Of a DNA stretch of 10,448 nucleotides, positions 1 through 7,099 are shown one piece after another. Under the pieces are notes generated by a model. That model saw only the letters and a list, made by a program, of their open reading frames with translations, did not search any database and was not told the origin of the DNA. Location: the NCBI GenBank assembly GCA_012841465.1, contig DUUS01000026.1:1-10448 (forward strand), written 5' to 3'. The first letter of the stretch is position 1. The number at the start of each line of letters is the position of its first letter. The translations under genes and the position numbers were made by a program. This stretch comes from Mollicutes bacterium. Lineage in GTDB: Bacteria > Bacillota_I > Bacilli_A > RF39 > UBA660.

Positions 1-11
1 AAATCCTTTCA

Positions 12-40
12 TAGACTTATTGAATTAAATTTAGTACAAT
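12..40 (+). promoter_or_regulatory. possible promoter for the rnfC/rnfD-like pair
   Basis: A TAGACT box at 12-17 and a TACAAT box at 35-40 are separated by 17 bases, which fits a primary-sigma promoter. The predicted start of transcription would fall almost on the ribosome binding site AGGTGG at 47-52, leaving a very short leader. That, and the lack of sequence further upstream, keeps confidence low. The pair could instead be read from a promoter outside the window. Confidence 0.3.
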
Positions 41-57
41 TGTTGTAGGTGGTATAT

Positions 58-1194
58 ATGGCAAACTTAATTAAACTTGATGAAAAAAATGAGCTTAAAG
101 TTGAAAAAATAGTCTATAATTATTTGAATCCTGATTTTGTATATATTCCATATCAAAAAGGATTTAAACTGAATATAAAAACAAATGAAAAAGTTTTAAA
201 AGAAAGTATTTTACTTACTAATAAAGATAAATATATATATAGCCCAGTATCTGGTAAGGTACTTGGTGCTACTCATATGGTTGTAAATAAAGAAAAGATT
301 CCTTCGATAGTTATTGAAAATGATTTTAAAGAAACCAGGGGGCAAATAACTCCAGCTAAAAGATTAATTAATAATTATACTAAAGAAGAGGTTAATAAAT
401 TAATTAAAGATTTTAATGCTTTTGAAAGTAATTTAGATGGTAATATTATTGTTGTTAATGGTTTTGATTTAGATATATATGAATCTACAAGAAAGTATAT
501 TTTATATAAATATACAAGTGAGATCTTAGAGACAATTGATGCTATAAGTGATATTTTTAAATGTAAATCATCTTTTTTAGCTATTAAAAATAATGATAGT
601 GAAAATGCTCAAAAGTTAATTAATCATATTGGAACTTATCCTAATATTAATTTAAGACTTCTTCCTGATTTATATCCTCTTGGATATAAAAGTAAGCTTA
701 TAGATGCGATTAATATTAAAAAAAGAAAAAAAGATAAAATCATGTATCTTACTGTAGAAGACATTCTTGCTATTTATAATGTCCTGAGAAGAAAAAGACC
801 TATTACTGAAAAGCTAGTAACTGTAGCAGGTGATAGCCTTGAAGATCAAAAAGTTGTTAATGTAAAATTAGGGACTACATTAGATGATTTACTTATTAAT
901 AATTTTAAAATAAAAGATAAAGATTATAAAATAGTAATTAATGGATTATTAAGTGGTTATGAAGTTGATTCTTTAAATATGGTAATAACTAAAGATATAA
1001 GAAGTATTTATATACAAGCGATTGATAAATCTATTGAAAAAGATTGTATTAACTGCGGTATGTGTCATACACTGTGTCCAGTAGGTGCTGATGTAAGAAC
1101 CGGTTATAAAATGGATAAGTGTATTAAGTGTGGTATCTGCAGTTATGTATGCCCAGCTAAGATTAATTTTAAAAGTAGGTGGTCAAATGAATAA
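58..1194 (+). CDS. rnfC: RnfC-like dicluster 4Fe-4S electron transfer protein
   Basis: This 378-residue protein resembles the RnfC subunit of the Rnf complex, which at the membrane passes electrons between NADH and the rest of the complex. An N-terminal barrel-sandwich segment (about 28-80, with YSPVSGKVLGA) is followed by a degenerate Complex I 51-kDa-like region. A SLBB-like part follows (about 250-320). The C-terminus has two CxxCxxCxxxCP motifs (C330, C333, C336, C340 and C355, C358, C361, C365) that should hold two 4Fe-4S clusters. The glycine-rich NADH/FMN loop (GGxGFPT-like) of typical RnfC is not visible near residues 90-140, and the protein is shorter than the usual 430 or more. I chose ATG at 58 because AGGTGG lies 5 bases upstream; the in-frame GTG at 49 lies inside that site. 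The stop overlaps the next gene by 8 bases. Family assignment is firm; NADH oxidation is doubtful. Confidence 0.8.
   Translation: MANLIKLDEKNELKVEKIVYNYLNPDFVYIPYQKGFKLNIKTNEKVLKESILLTNKDKYIYSPVSGKVLGATHMVVNKEKIPSIVIENDFKETRGQITPAKRLINNYTKEEVNKLIKDFNAFESNLDGNIIVVNGFDLDIYESTRKYILYKYTSEILETIDAISDIFKCKSSFLAIKNNDSENAQKLINHIGTYPNINLRLLPDLYPLGYKSKLIDAINIKKRKKDKIMYLTVEDILAIYNVLRRKRPITEKLVTVAGDSLEDQKVVNVKLGTTLDDLLINNFKIKDKDYKIVINGLLSGYEVDSLNMVITKDIRSIYIQAIDKSIEKDCINCGMCHTLCPVGADVRTGYKMDKCIKCGICSYVCPAKINFKSRWSNE
1177..1182 (+). promoter_or_regulatory. ribosome binding site deciding the rnfD-like start
   Basis: AGGTGG lies 4 bases before ATG at 1187 and inside the end of the rnfC-like gene. The same hexamer sits at 47-52 before the rnfC-like start. 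This supports starts at 58 and 1187 rather than the longer in-frame readings at 49 and 1130. Confidence 0.7.
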
Positions 1195-2095
1195 TATTTA
1201 TATTAGAAGTAAACATTCAATTAAAAGAATTACTTTAACTTTTTTAGTTACTTTAATACCTCTAATTATTGCTGGTTTTTATAAAAATGGAATTAAATTA
1301 TATAATGAAAACTTAGTTGATATTTATGGATTATTTAAACCGCTTATCTTTATTCTAATAGGTTTTTTTGTTGGTGTTATTGTAAATATATTATATTTAA
1401 CCTTTAAAAAAGAAAAGATAAATCTTTTAGAAAAAGCATTTTCATCTTTTCATCCGTTATATGGAGTACTAGTAGGAGCATCTATTAGTATAAATGCAAA
1501 TATATATGTATTTATAATAGTTACTTTTATTATATTTTTAATATCTAAATTATTTAAAGAAAGTAAAATTAATATACCTGCTTTAAGTATTTTATTAATA
1601 ATTATAATTTTAAAGTTTACAAGTAACTTTACTTATTTAAATCCCTATGAAATATCAAGAACATTTGATTTAACCTTACTTGATTATTTTATTGGAAGAG
1701 GTACTGGTGGAGTAATTACTAGTCATGGATTTTTACTAATATTTAGTTTACTTGTTTTATCTACTCAAAAGTTTTATAAAAAAAATATTAGTTATGGAAG
1801 TATAATTACCTTTATATCTTTAATAGTAATATATGGTTTATATAAAGAAAATTCAAAGTTTATATTAGAAAGTATCTTTACAAATGGAATCTTATTTGCA
1901 TTTATTTATATTGCTCCAAGTATTATAACTAGTAGTTATACTAAGTATGGTACTTTGATATATGGAATATTAGTAGGGATTATAACCTTTGTTATTTATT
2001 TATTTGATCCTTATATATCTGTATATATAGGAATCTTAATAGTTAGTTTATTTCATAAAAAATTAGATAAATACAGTAGAAAATGGCTTAAATAG
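1187..2095 (+). CDS. rnfD: RnfD/NqrB-family membrane subunit, divergent
   Basis: This hydrophobic protein of 302 residues has roughly eight to ten predicted membrane segments. It follows the RnfD pattern: an IPALS stretch at about 130 in place of FNPAA, a DYFIGRGTGGVITSHG stretch at about 166-181 in place of the DLFLGxxPGSIGETS motif, and YIAPSIITS at about 241-249 in place of FMATDPVTSP. RnfD is a membrane subunit of the ion-pumping Rnf complex and normally carries an FMN covalently bound to Thr in an SGAT motif just before the first glycine-rich stretch. I see no SGAT here. ATG at 1187 is preceded by AGGTGG four bases upstream, the same site as in the gene before, and overlaps its end. A longer reading from 1130 would run far into the 4Fe-4S coding region. 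Genes for RnfG, E, A and B do not follow. The family is likely; the flavin and pumping function are uncertain. Confidence 0.7.
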   Translation: MNNIYIRSKHSIKRITLTFLVTLIPLIIAGFYKNGIKLYNENLVDIYGLFKPLIFILIGFFVGVIVNILYLTFKKEKINLLEKAFSSFHPLYGVLVGASISINANIYVFIIVTFIIFLISKLFKESKINIPALSILLIIIILKFTSNFTYLNPYEISRTFDLTLLDYFIGRGTGGVITSHGFLLIFSLLVLSTQKFYKKNISYGSIITFISLIVIYGLYKENSKFILESIFTNGILFAFIYIAPSIITSSYTKYGTLIYGILVGIITFVIYLFDPYISVYIGILIVSLFHKKLDKYSRKWLK

Positions 2096-2103
2096 CCTTT
2101 TTT
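2080..2103 (+). terminator. intrinsic terminator after the rnfD-like gene
   Basis: GGCT (2085-2088) pairs with AGCC (2094-2097) around a TAAAT loop. Four flanking A/T pairs extend the stem past a single mismatch, and six T residues follow (2098-2103). The stem includes the stop codon. The GC part is short, so strength may be moderate. Confidence 0.55.
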
Positions 2104-2172
2104 AATGCTTTTTTTTACAAAATTCGCATAAAAAAAAGGAAATAGGCATATAGTCGGTAACATATTATATGC
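2096..2172 (+). other. two inverted repeats in the dnaG leader
   Basis: CCTTTTTTAATGC (2096-2108) and GCATAAAAAAAGG (2126-2138) are complementary with one mismatch around a 17-base loop. A second perfect 7-base pair, GCATATA (2145-2151) and TATATGC (2166-2172), ends exactly at the ribosome binding site AGAGGGTG (2173-2180) of dnaG. The first overlaps the terminator of the preceding gene. Whether either acts on dnaG expression is unknown. A TATTAT box at 2163-2168 could be a -10, but no good -35 stands at the right distance. Confidence 0.4.
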
Positions 2173-2187
2173 AGAGGGTGAATTTTC

Positions 2188-3903
2188 ATGATACCAAATG
2201 AAGATATTAACCAAATTAGAAGTAAAGCAAATATAGTTGATATAATTTCTTCTTATATTAACTTAGAGCCTAAGGGGAAAAATTATTTTGGACTATGTCC
2301 ATTTCATGATGATAATAATCCATCAATGAGTGTTTCTCCTGAAAAACAGATTTATACCTGTTTTGTATGTGGGGCTTCAGGAAATGTATTTTCATTCGTT
2401 CAAGATTATGAAAATGTCACGTTTCCCGAATCTGTAAAAGCAGTAGCTAATAAAATTGGTTATAATTTAAATATAGATGTTAAAACTAAAAGAGTAAATG
2501 AGAAGTACTTTGAGATTTTGGATATTGCTAGTAAGTATTATATTAATAATTTAAATAGTAAAGATGGAAATAGTGCTAGAAAATACCTAAATAATCGAAA
2601 TCTATCAGATGAGATAATAAATACTTTTAAAATAGGAGTTGCCTTCAGTGATAATAATTTATCTAAATTACTTACCCAAAAAGGGTATACTATAAATGAC
2701 CTTACAACAATTGGTCTCTCAGGCGAGGGCTACAGCATCTATGATATATTTCAAAATAAGATAATTTTCCCAATAACAAATGAAAGAGGGGAAGTAATCG
2801 CCTTTAGTGGAAGAATCTATAATAATGAAGAAGGAAATAAATATGTAAATAGTAAAGAAAGTATTATCTTTAAAAAAGGAAATGTTCTTTATAACTATGA
2901 TAAAGCTAAAAGTGAGGTAAATAAGAAAAAAGAAGTCTATGTAGTAGAGGGCTTTCTAGATGCGATTAAAATGCACTCTATTGGTGTTAAAAACGTTGTT
3001 GCTACTATGGGTACTGCTCTTACTAAAGAACATACTAGTTTACTTAAGAAGTTAAATGCTAAGATTATCCTTTTATTTGATAATGATGATGCTGGAGAAA
3101 AAAGTACTTTATCAGCAGGGGAGGAGATGCTTAAAGCTAATTTAGATGTACATGTAGTTAGATTAAGTGGTGAGAAAGATCCTGATGATTATATAGTAAA
3201 TAAGGGTGAGGTTAAGTTTAAAGATGCTCTTAAAGAAACAATTTCATTTTTTGATTTTAAAATAAATTATTTAAGAAAAAGTAAAGATTTAAATCAAAGT
3301 AAAGATCTTGCTAATTATATTAATACTGTAATTGATGAGTTAAATAAAACTGATGATGAAATTTTAAGAGATGTTACGATTAATAACTTAGTAGAAGAAT
3401 TTGGAGTTGATAAAGAGCTTATTTTAAGTAAACTTACCAAAAATGTAAAACCTATAGTAATTAAACCAAAACCTAAAAAGAAGGTAAGGTTAAGTGCTAA
3501 TAAAAAGTTAAGTGAAACAGTAATTTATATAATGATGCAAGATGTTAAATATATTACCCGGTATGAAAAAGATTTAGGTTATATACCTGATAAAGTTTAT
3601 AATCAAATCGCCAGTGATATAGTCGCATTTTATAAAATAAATAAAGAATTTAATATTGCAGATTTTATTTCATTTATAAGTGAAAGTGATTCATTAGATA
3701 TAGTTCTTAGAATTATAAATGATAATGAAAACACTGAACCTATTTATGAAGAGTTTGATGATTATTTAAACATGATTCATAAATGGATTAAAAGTGAGCA
3801 AATTAATAACCTCAAAAACAGTTTAAAACTTGAAACAGATGCTAATAAAAGATTAGAAATAAATGATTTAATAATAAAAATAAAAAGAGAGAGTGATTTA
3901 TAA
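2188..3903 (+). CDS. dnaG: DNA primase DnaG
   Basis: This 571-residue protein makes the RNA primers for DNA replication and works with the replicative helicase at the fork. The N-terminal zinc-binding domain has CPFH (C37, H40) and CFVC (C58, C61), the CHC2 pattern of primases. The catalytic core follows, with the IIFPI-x10-FSGR stretch near 192-209. The TOPRIM domain carries the metal ligands: E254 in VVEGFLDAI, D298 and D300 in LLFDNDDAG, and D331/D333 in KDPDDYI. The last 140 or so residues are the less conserved helicase-binding part. ATG at 2188 has AGAGGGTG 7 bases upstream. The stop overlaps the ATG of sigA by one base (TAATG), giving the classic macromolecular-synthesis operon order. 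The usual upstream partner rpsU is not here; the rnf-like pair occupies that place. Confidence 0.97.
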   Translation: MIPNEDINQIRSKANIVDIISSYINLEPKGKNYFGLCPFHDDNNPSMSVSPEKQIYTCFVCGASGNVFSFVQDYENVTFPESVKAVANKIGYNLNIDVKTKRVNEKYFEILDIASKYYINNLNSKDGNSARKYLNNRNLSDEIINTFKIGVAFSDNNLSKLLTQKGYTINDLTTIGLSGEGYSIYDIFQNKIIFPITNERGEVIAFSGRIYNNEEGNKYVNSKESIIFKKGNVLYNYDKAKSEVNKKKEVYVVEGFLDAIKMHSIGVKNVVATMGTALTKEHTSLLKKLNAKIILLFDNDDAGEKSTLSAGEEMLKANLDVHVVRLSGEKDPDDYIVNKGEVKFKDALKETISFFDFKINYLRKSKDLNQSKDLANYINTVIDELNKTDDEILRDVTINNLVEEFGVDKELILSKLTKNVKPIVIKPKPKKKVRLSANKKLSETVIYIMMQDVKYITRYEKDLGYIPDKVYNQIASDIVAFYKINKEFNIADFISFISESDSLDIVLRIINDNENTEPIYEEFDDYLNMIHKWIKSEQINNLKNSLKLETDANKRLEINDLIIKIKRESDL

Positions 3904-5012
3904 TGGCAGTACTAAAAGAAATAGAAACATTAGATGAAAGAAAAGAAGCACTACTAAAAAAAGGTAAAGAAAAAGGTTTCATTACCTTTGAAGAACTAGC
4001 AAATGCATTAAAAGGATTAGATGTTGATACTGATAGTTTAGATGATATATATAACTTCTTTATTGAAAATGGTATTAATGTTGTAACCGCTGAAGCAGAA
4101 GAAGAAAGTGAAAAGGGCGGTAAAGAAGTAAAAGATGAAGAAGTTAAAATACTTAATGAAGAAGATTTAACTAAAAATATTAATATAAATGATCCAGTAA
4201 GAATGTACTTAAAAGAAATCGGAAGAATTTCATTGTTAAGTCCAGATGAAGAGCTAGATTTATCAATTAGAGTAGCAGAGGGTGATGAAGAAGCTAAAAA
4301 CATCTTAGCAGAATGTAACCTTCGTTTAGTTGTATCAATTGCTAAAAGATATGTTGGAAGGGGTCTTTTATTTCTAGATTTGATTCAAGAAGGAAATATT
4401 GGCTTAATGAAGGCTGTTGAGAAGTTTGACTATGGTAAGGGCTACAAATTTAGTACCTATGCTACATGGTGGATTAGACAAGCTATAACAAGAGCTCTAG
4501 CAGATCAAGCAAGAACTATTAGAGTACCTGTTCATATGGTCGAAACAATTAATAAAATGGCAAGAATTCAAAGACAATTAACTCTTGAACTTGACCGCGA
4601 GCCTACTGAAGAACAAATTGCTGAAAAAATGGATATAACTGTTGAAAAGGTTAGAGAAGTAATGAAAATTAGCCAAGACCCAGTAAGCTTAGAGACTCCA
4701 ATAGGTGAAGAAGAAGATTCTAGTTTAGGTGATTTTGTACCAGATGACCGTACTAAAACTCCTGAAGAATTTGCAACTAATCAAATATTAAAAGAAGAAA
4801 TCCAAGGAGTACTTTCTACTCTTCAACCTAGAGAACAACAAGTTTTAGAATTAAGATTTGGTCTTATTGATGGAACTAGTTATACTTTAGAAGAAGTTGG
4901 TAAAAGATTTAATGTTACTAGAGAAAGAATTAGACAAATTGAAGCAAAAGCCTTAAGAAAACTAAGACACCCTTCAAGAGCTAAAAAATTAAAGGATTTT
5001 ATGGTGGACTAG
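3903..5012 (+). CDS. sigA: RNA polymerase primary sigma factor SigA (RpoD)
   Basis: The 369-residue protein is the housekeeping sigma factor that directs RNA polymerase to -35/-10 promoters. Region 1.1 covers about residues 1-65, followed by a short acidic linker (64-90). Region 1.2 begins at DPVRMYLKEIG (97-107). Region 2 contains NLRLVVSIAKRYVGRG and the -10 recognition and melting stretch YKFSTYATWWIRQAI (181-195). Region 3 follows, and region 4.2 (about 326-358) has the -35 helix-turn-helix TLEEVGKRFNVTRERIRQIE. Length matches the Bacillus-type SigA (about 370). Translation is probably coupled to dnaG by the one-base overlap, with a GAGAG-type site 7 or more bases before ATG. The promoters proposed elsewhere in the window match the consensus read by this protein. 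Confidence 0.98.
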   Translation: MAVLKEIETLDERKEALLKKGKEKGFITFEELANALKGLDVDTDSLDDIYNFFIENGINVVTAEAEEESEKGGKEVKDEEVKILNEEDLTKNININDPVRMYLKEIGRISLLSPDEELDLSIRVAEGDEEAKNILAECNLRLVVSIAKRYVGRGLLFLDLIQEGNIGLMKAVEKFDYGKGYKFSTYATWWIRQAITRALADQARTIRVPVHMVETINKMARIQRQLTLELDREPTEEQIAEKMDITVEKVREVMKISQDPVSLETPIGEEEDSSLGDFVPDDRTKTPEEFATNQILKEEIQGVLSTLQPREQQVLELRFGLIDGTSYTLEEVGKRFNVTRERIRQIEAKALRKLRHPSRAKKLKDFMVD

Positions 5013-5013
5013 A

Positions 5014-5658
5014 ATGCTTAGTAAAAGGTTAAAATCAATTGCTGGTTTAATCAAAGAAACCGATAATGTTCTTGATATAGGATGCGATCATGCACTCTTA
5101 GGTATCTATCTTGTTAAAAGTAAAATCTTAGATAGTATCATCGTAAGTGATATTAATGAAAAGGCTTTAAAAAGTGGTCTTAAAAATATTAAAAAACATA
5201 AAGTCCAGGATAAAGTTGATGCCAGACTTGGTAATGGTTTAGAAGTTGCTGATGAACATATTGATACTGTAATAATATCAGGTCTTGGAGCAAGTAATAT
5301 TTTAAAGATATTAAATCATCCTAAAACTAAAGATTTAAAAAAATTAATAATTCAAGCAAATAATGATCACTTTATGCTAAGAAGAGTTCTTACACTTAAA
5401 GGTTTTTATATATCTCATGAATCTCTTGTATATGAAAAGGGTCACTATTATATAAATATAGTTTTTGAAAAAGGTAAAAGAAAATACACCAGAAAAGAAC
5501 TTATTTATGGACCATTTTTAATGTATGCTAATAAAGATTACTATGATTTCTTACTAAAAAAGAAAAAAGCTATTATCGATAATATTCCTAAATATAAAAT
5601 TATCACCATACTAAAACATAAAAAGGATGAACTTTTTTTAAAAAAGTTAACTAAGTAA
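5014..5658 (+). CDS. trmK: tRNA (adenine-22-N1)-methyltransferase TrmK
   Basis: The 214-residue protein fits the TrmK family, which uses S-adenosylmethionine to methylate N1 of A22 in the D-arm of tRNA. The Rossmann-like motif I reads VLDIGCDHALLGIYL (about 19-33), with the DIGxDHA signature of the family. An acidic loop follows at SDIN (about 45-48), and ISGLGASNIL (about 89-98) replaces the usual SGMGG. LIIQANN and the LRRVL-x2-KGFYISHESL stretch complete the fold, with a basic helical C-terminus. It starts one base after the sigA stop, with GGTGG at 5003-5007 serving as ribosome binding site. The sigA-trmK order is common in Bacilli. The usual next gene, the Nif3-like yqfO, is absent. Confidence 0.9.
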   Translation: MLSKRLKSIAGLIKETDNVLDIGCDHALLGIYLVKSKILDSIIVSDINEKALKSGLKNIKKHKVQDKVDARLGNGLEVADEHIDTVIISGLGASNILKILNHPKTKDLKKLIIQANNDHFMLRRVLTLKGFYISHESLVYEKGHYYINIVFEKGKRKYTRKELIYGPFLMYANKDYYDFLLKKKKAIIDNIPKYKIITILKHKKDELFLKKLTK

Positions 5659-5659
5659 T

Positions 5660-6220
5660 ATGTATAAATATGTAAAACGACTACTTGATATAATTTTGGG
5701 AATAATTATATTAATATTAGTCTTCCCTATAATGATAATAGTATACTTAATTTTAAAAATAGATTTAAAAGGAAAGACAATCTTTAAACAAGAAAGAATC
5801 GGACAATATAAAAAACCATATATAATGTATAAATTTAAAACAATGAAAGATAACAGAAATTTACCAAAAGAAAAAAGAGTAACTAAAATATCTAAAATAA
5901 TAAGACACTCTGGTTTAGATGAATTACCACAGCTTATAAATATAATTAAAGGAGATATGTCATTTATTGGACCAAGACCTTTTATGACTAATGATAAACT
6001 ACCAGAGAACTCTTATAATCCTAAAAGATACTTAGTTAGACCTGGAGTATTTGGAAATGCCCAAGCAAGTGGAAGAAGATATATAACTCATAATGAAAAG
6101 ATAAGAAATGACCTTATCTATGTCGATGAAATATCATTTAAAACTGATTTTAAATTATTTTTTAAAACTATATATGTAGTACTTTCACAATTTAGAGATG
6201 TTTTTAAAACAAAAAAATAA
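5660..6220 (+). CDS. monotopic phosphoglycosyl transferase (bacterial sugar transferase family)
   Basis: This 186-residue protein belongs to the small sugar-transferase family (PglC/WcaJ catalytic-domain type). These enzymes move a sugar-1-phosphate from a UDP-sugar to undecaprenyl phosphate at the inner face of the membrane, the first step of glycan assembly. An N-terminal hydrophobic re-entrant helix (about 8-33, with a Pro at 23) is followed by FKQERIG and YKFKTM. The catalytic Asp-Glu pair is in GLDELPQL (D87, E88), and MSFIGPRPF and RPGVFGNAQASGR complete the signature. It has only the core domain, as in PglC. It begins one base after the trmK stop without a clear ribosome binding site, so it is probably translated by coupling. 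No other glycan genes are nearby, so the sugar and end product cannot be predicted. A terminator follows directly. Confidence 0.9.
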   Translation: MYKYVKRLLDIILGIIILILVFPIMIIVYLILKIDLKGKTIFKQERIGQYKKPYIMYKFKTMKDNRNLPKEKRVTKISKIIRHSGLDELPQLINIIKGDMSFIGPRPFMTNDKLPENSYNPKRYLVRPGVFGNAQASGRRYITHNEKIRNDLIYVDEISFKTDFKLFFKTIYVVLSQFRDVFKTKK

Positions 6221-6247
6221 CTCACTATTAATAGTGGGTTATTTTAT
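6211..6247. terminator. bidirectional intrinsic terminator between convergent genes
   Basis: AATAACTCACTATT (6216-6229) and AATAGTGGGTTATT (6230-6243) form a long stem with one G-T pair; the inner TTAA serves as the loop. On the plus strand it is followed by TTTTAT, and on the minus strand by a run of seven T (from the A-run at 6211-6217). It lies between the sugar-transferase stop at 6220 and the minus-strand stop at 6244, so it can end transcripts from both sides. Confidence 0.85.
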
Positions 6248-6366
6248 CCTAGTAAATAAGCAAGCCATAATCCGACTGTACTAAATACCATTGCTAATAT
6301 TAAGATCCAAACGAATATTTTGGGTCCTAAATCTTGTTTCTTTTTTTTCTTTGGTTTTTGTTTCAT
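6244..6366 (-). CDS. 40-residue single-pass membrane protein, lysine-rich N-terminus
   Basis: The reading frame gives 40 residues: a strongly basic start (MKQKPKKKKKQ), a short linker, and one hydrophobic helix (about 17-39) with two Trp and an AMVFST stretch. That layout predicts a small membrane protein with its charged N-terminus in the cytoplasm. It has its own ribosome binding site (AAAGGTGA on the minus strand, plus coordinates 6374-6381, 7 bases before ATG). A TTGATA/TATAAT promoter stands upstream, and a terminator follows the stop at once. These signals together make it a real gene despite its size. It resembles in layout the tiny Bacilli proteins of the DUF4044 and Prli42 types, but I cannot assign it to either. 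It faces the housekeeping operon and diverges from the SpoIIM-like gene. Function unknown. Confidence 0.8.
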   Translation of the reverse strand: MKQKPKKKKKQDLGPKIFVWILILAMVFSTVGLWLAYLLG

Positions 6367-6373
6367 AAATACT

Positions 6374-6381
6374 TCACCTTT
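6374..6381 (-). promoter_or_regulatory. ribosome binding site of the 40-residue protein
   Basis: The minus strand reads AAAGGTGA here, 7 bases before the ATG at 6366. It is a good match to the anti-Shine-Dalgarno sequence and supports translation of this small gene. Confidence 0.75.
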
Positions 6382-6388
6382 CGAATAT

Positions 6389-6416
6389 ATTATACCTAAT
6401 TTATCATAAATATCAA
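6389..6416 (-). promoter_or_regulatory. promoter of the 40-residue protein
   Basis: On the minus strand TTGATA (6416-6411) and a perfect TATAAT (6394-6389) are 16 bases apart. The predicted transcript begins near 6382 and carries the ribosome binding site within its first bases. Confidence 0.65.
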
Positions 6417-6446
6417 ATGCCTAAATATAATTAATTGGAGGCACTA

Positions 6447-7031
6447 ATGAAATTAAAGTGGACAAGCAGTAATAAAACATTATTAAAATTTTTAATTTCG
6501 CTTTTATTTATTGGAATAATCACAGGTATAATAGTTTATATAAAACAACCTTCAATAATAAAAACAAGTATTATAAATGAACTTGATCTATTAGATATTA
6601 CTTTAAAAGAAGCTAGGCAAAATAATTTTATTTATCACTTAATAATCTTTTCGATAATAATACTGTTATCTCTTTCGGTAGTAGGTCTTCCTATAATGAT
6701 ATTTTATTTATTTTATGAAGGTATAAGTTCTGGCTTTTTGATTGCAAGTTTCTTTCATTATAAAAAAGTTCCTGGTTTATTTTATGCTGGGATCTTTACT
6801 TTAATAAATAAACTGATCTTTTATTTAATAATTATTTATTTAATAATAGGTACAATTAGATATTCAAAAAAAATGATTATTTCTTTTAAGACCAAAAACA
6901 ATTTAATCCAAGAACATGTATTTTTAATGTTTATTAAAAACATTTTTGGTCTTATAATAATGCTTCTTTATGATATTTTTTTATTTTACTTAGGTAATAA
7001 AATCCTTGCTTACTTTCTTTTTCTACTATAA
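6447..7031 (+). CDS. SpoIIM-family (DUF95) integral membrane protein
   Basis: The 194-residue protein has about five hydrophobic segments: 12-32, 62-90, 92-104, 111-138 and 158-185. The middle part, LSLSVVGLPIMIFYLFYEGISSGF followed by PGLFYAGIFTLINKLIFYL (residues 75-127), matches the pattern of SpoIIM. In spore formers that protein is part of the DMP peptidoglycan-remodelling machine needed for engulfment. Length is close to the usual 200-215. An SD of TTGGAGG (6435-6441) stands 5 bases before ATG at 6447; the in-frame TTG at 6435 is part of that site and not the start. No other sporulation genes are in view. SpoIIM relatives also occur in bacteria that do not sporulate, so the role here is open. 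Confidence 0.6.
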   Translation: MKLKWTSSNKTLLKFLISLLFIGIITGIIVYIKQPSIIKTSIINELDLLDITLKEARQNNFIYHLIIFSIIILLSLSVVGLPIMIFYLFYEGISSGFLIASFFHYKKVPGLFYAGIFTLINKLIFYLIIIYLIIGTIRYSKKMIISFKTKNNLIQEHVFLMFIKNIFGLIIMLLYDIFLFYLGNKILAYFLFLL

Positions 7032-7033
7032 GT

Positions 7034-7042
7034 TGCTATAAT
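7034..7042 (+). promoter_or_regulatory. possible extended -10 promoter for the phosphoesterase
   Basis: TGCTATAAT, an extended -10 with a perfect TATAAT at 7037-7042, begins three bases after the SpoIIM-like stop. A weak -35 (TTTCTT, 7014-7019) is 17 bases upstream. It would give a leader of about 50 bases before the phosphoesterase. Confidence 0.45.
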
Positions 7043-7086
7043 TAGTCAATGTTATTTATAAAAAACAAAGATTATTTTACTAAGTT

Positions 7087-7094
7087 AAGGAGGT
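7087..7094 (+). promoter_or_regulatory. strong ribosome binding site in front of an ATA codon
   Basis: AAGGAGGT is the best Shine-Dalgarno match in the window. It sits 5 bases before ATA at 7100, which is exactly where the phosphoesterase family begins (family start MKTW; here ATA AAA ACA TGG). An in-frame TAA at 7094-7096 excludes any earlier start. Confidence 0.8.
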
Positions 7095-7099
7095 AAACA

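Noticed and set aside
1130..1186. Longer N-terminus for the rnfD-like protein
   Set aside because: It would translate the second 4Fe-4S motif of the preceding gene in another frame; AGGTGG and ATG at 1187 give the family-like start.
3842..4303. Open frame of 153 codons on the minus strand
   Set aside because: It lies opposite the 5' half of sigA, is very rich in Ser as expected for the complement of an acidic coding region, and has no support of its own.
6426..6431. TATAAT as the -10 box for the SpoIIM-like gene
   Set aside because: No -35 box is at a proper distance, and the transcript would begin inside the ribosome binding site at 6435-6441.
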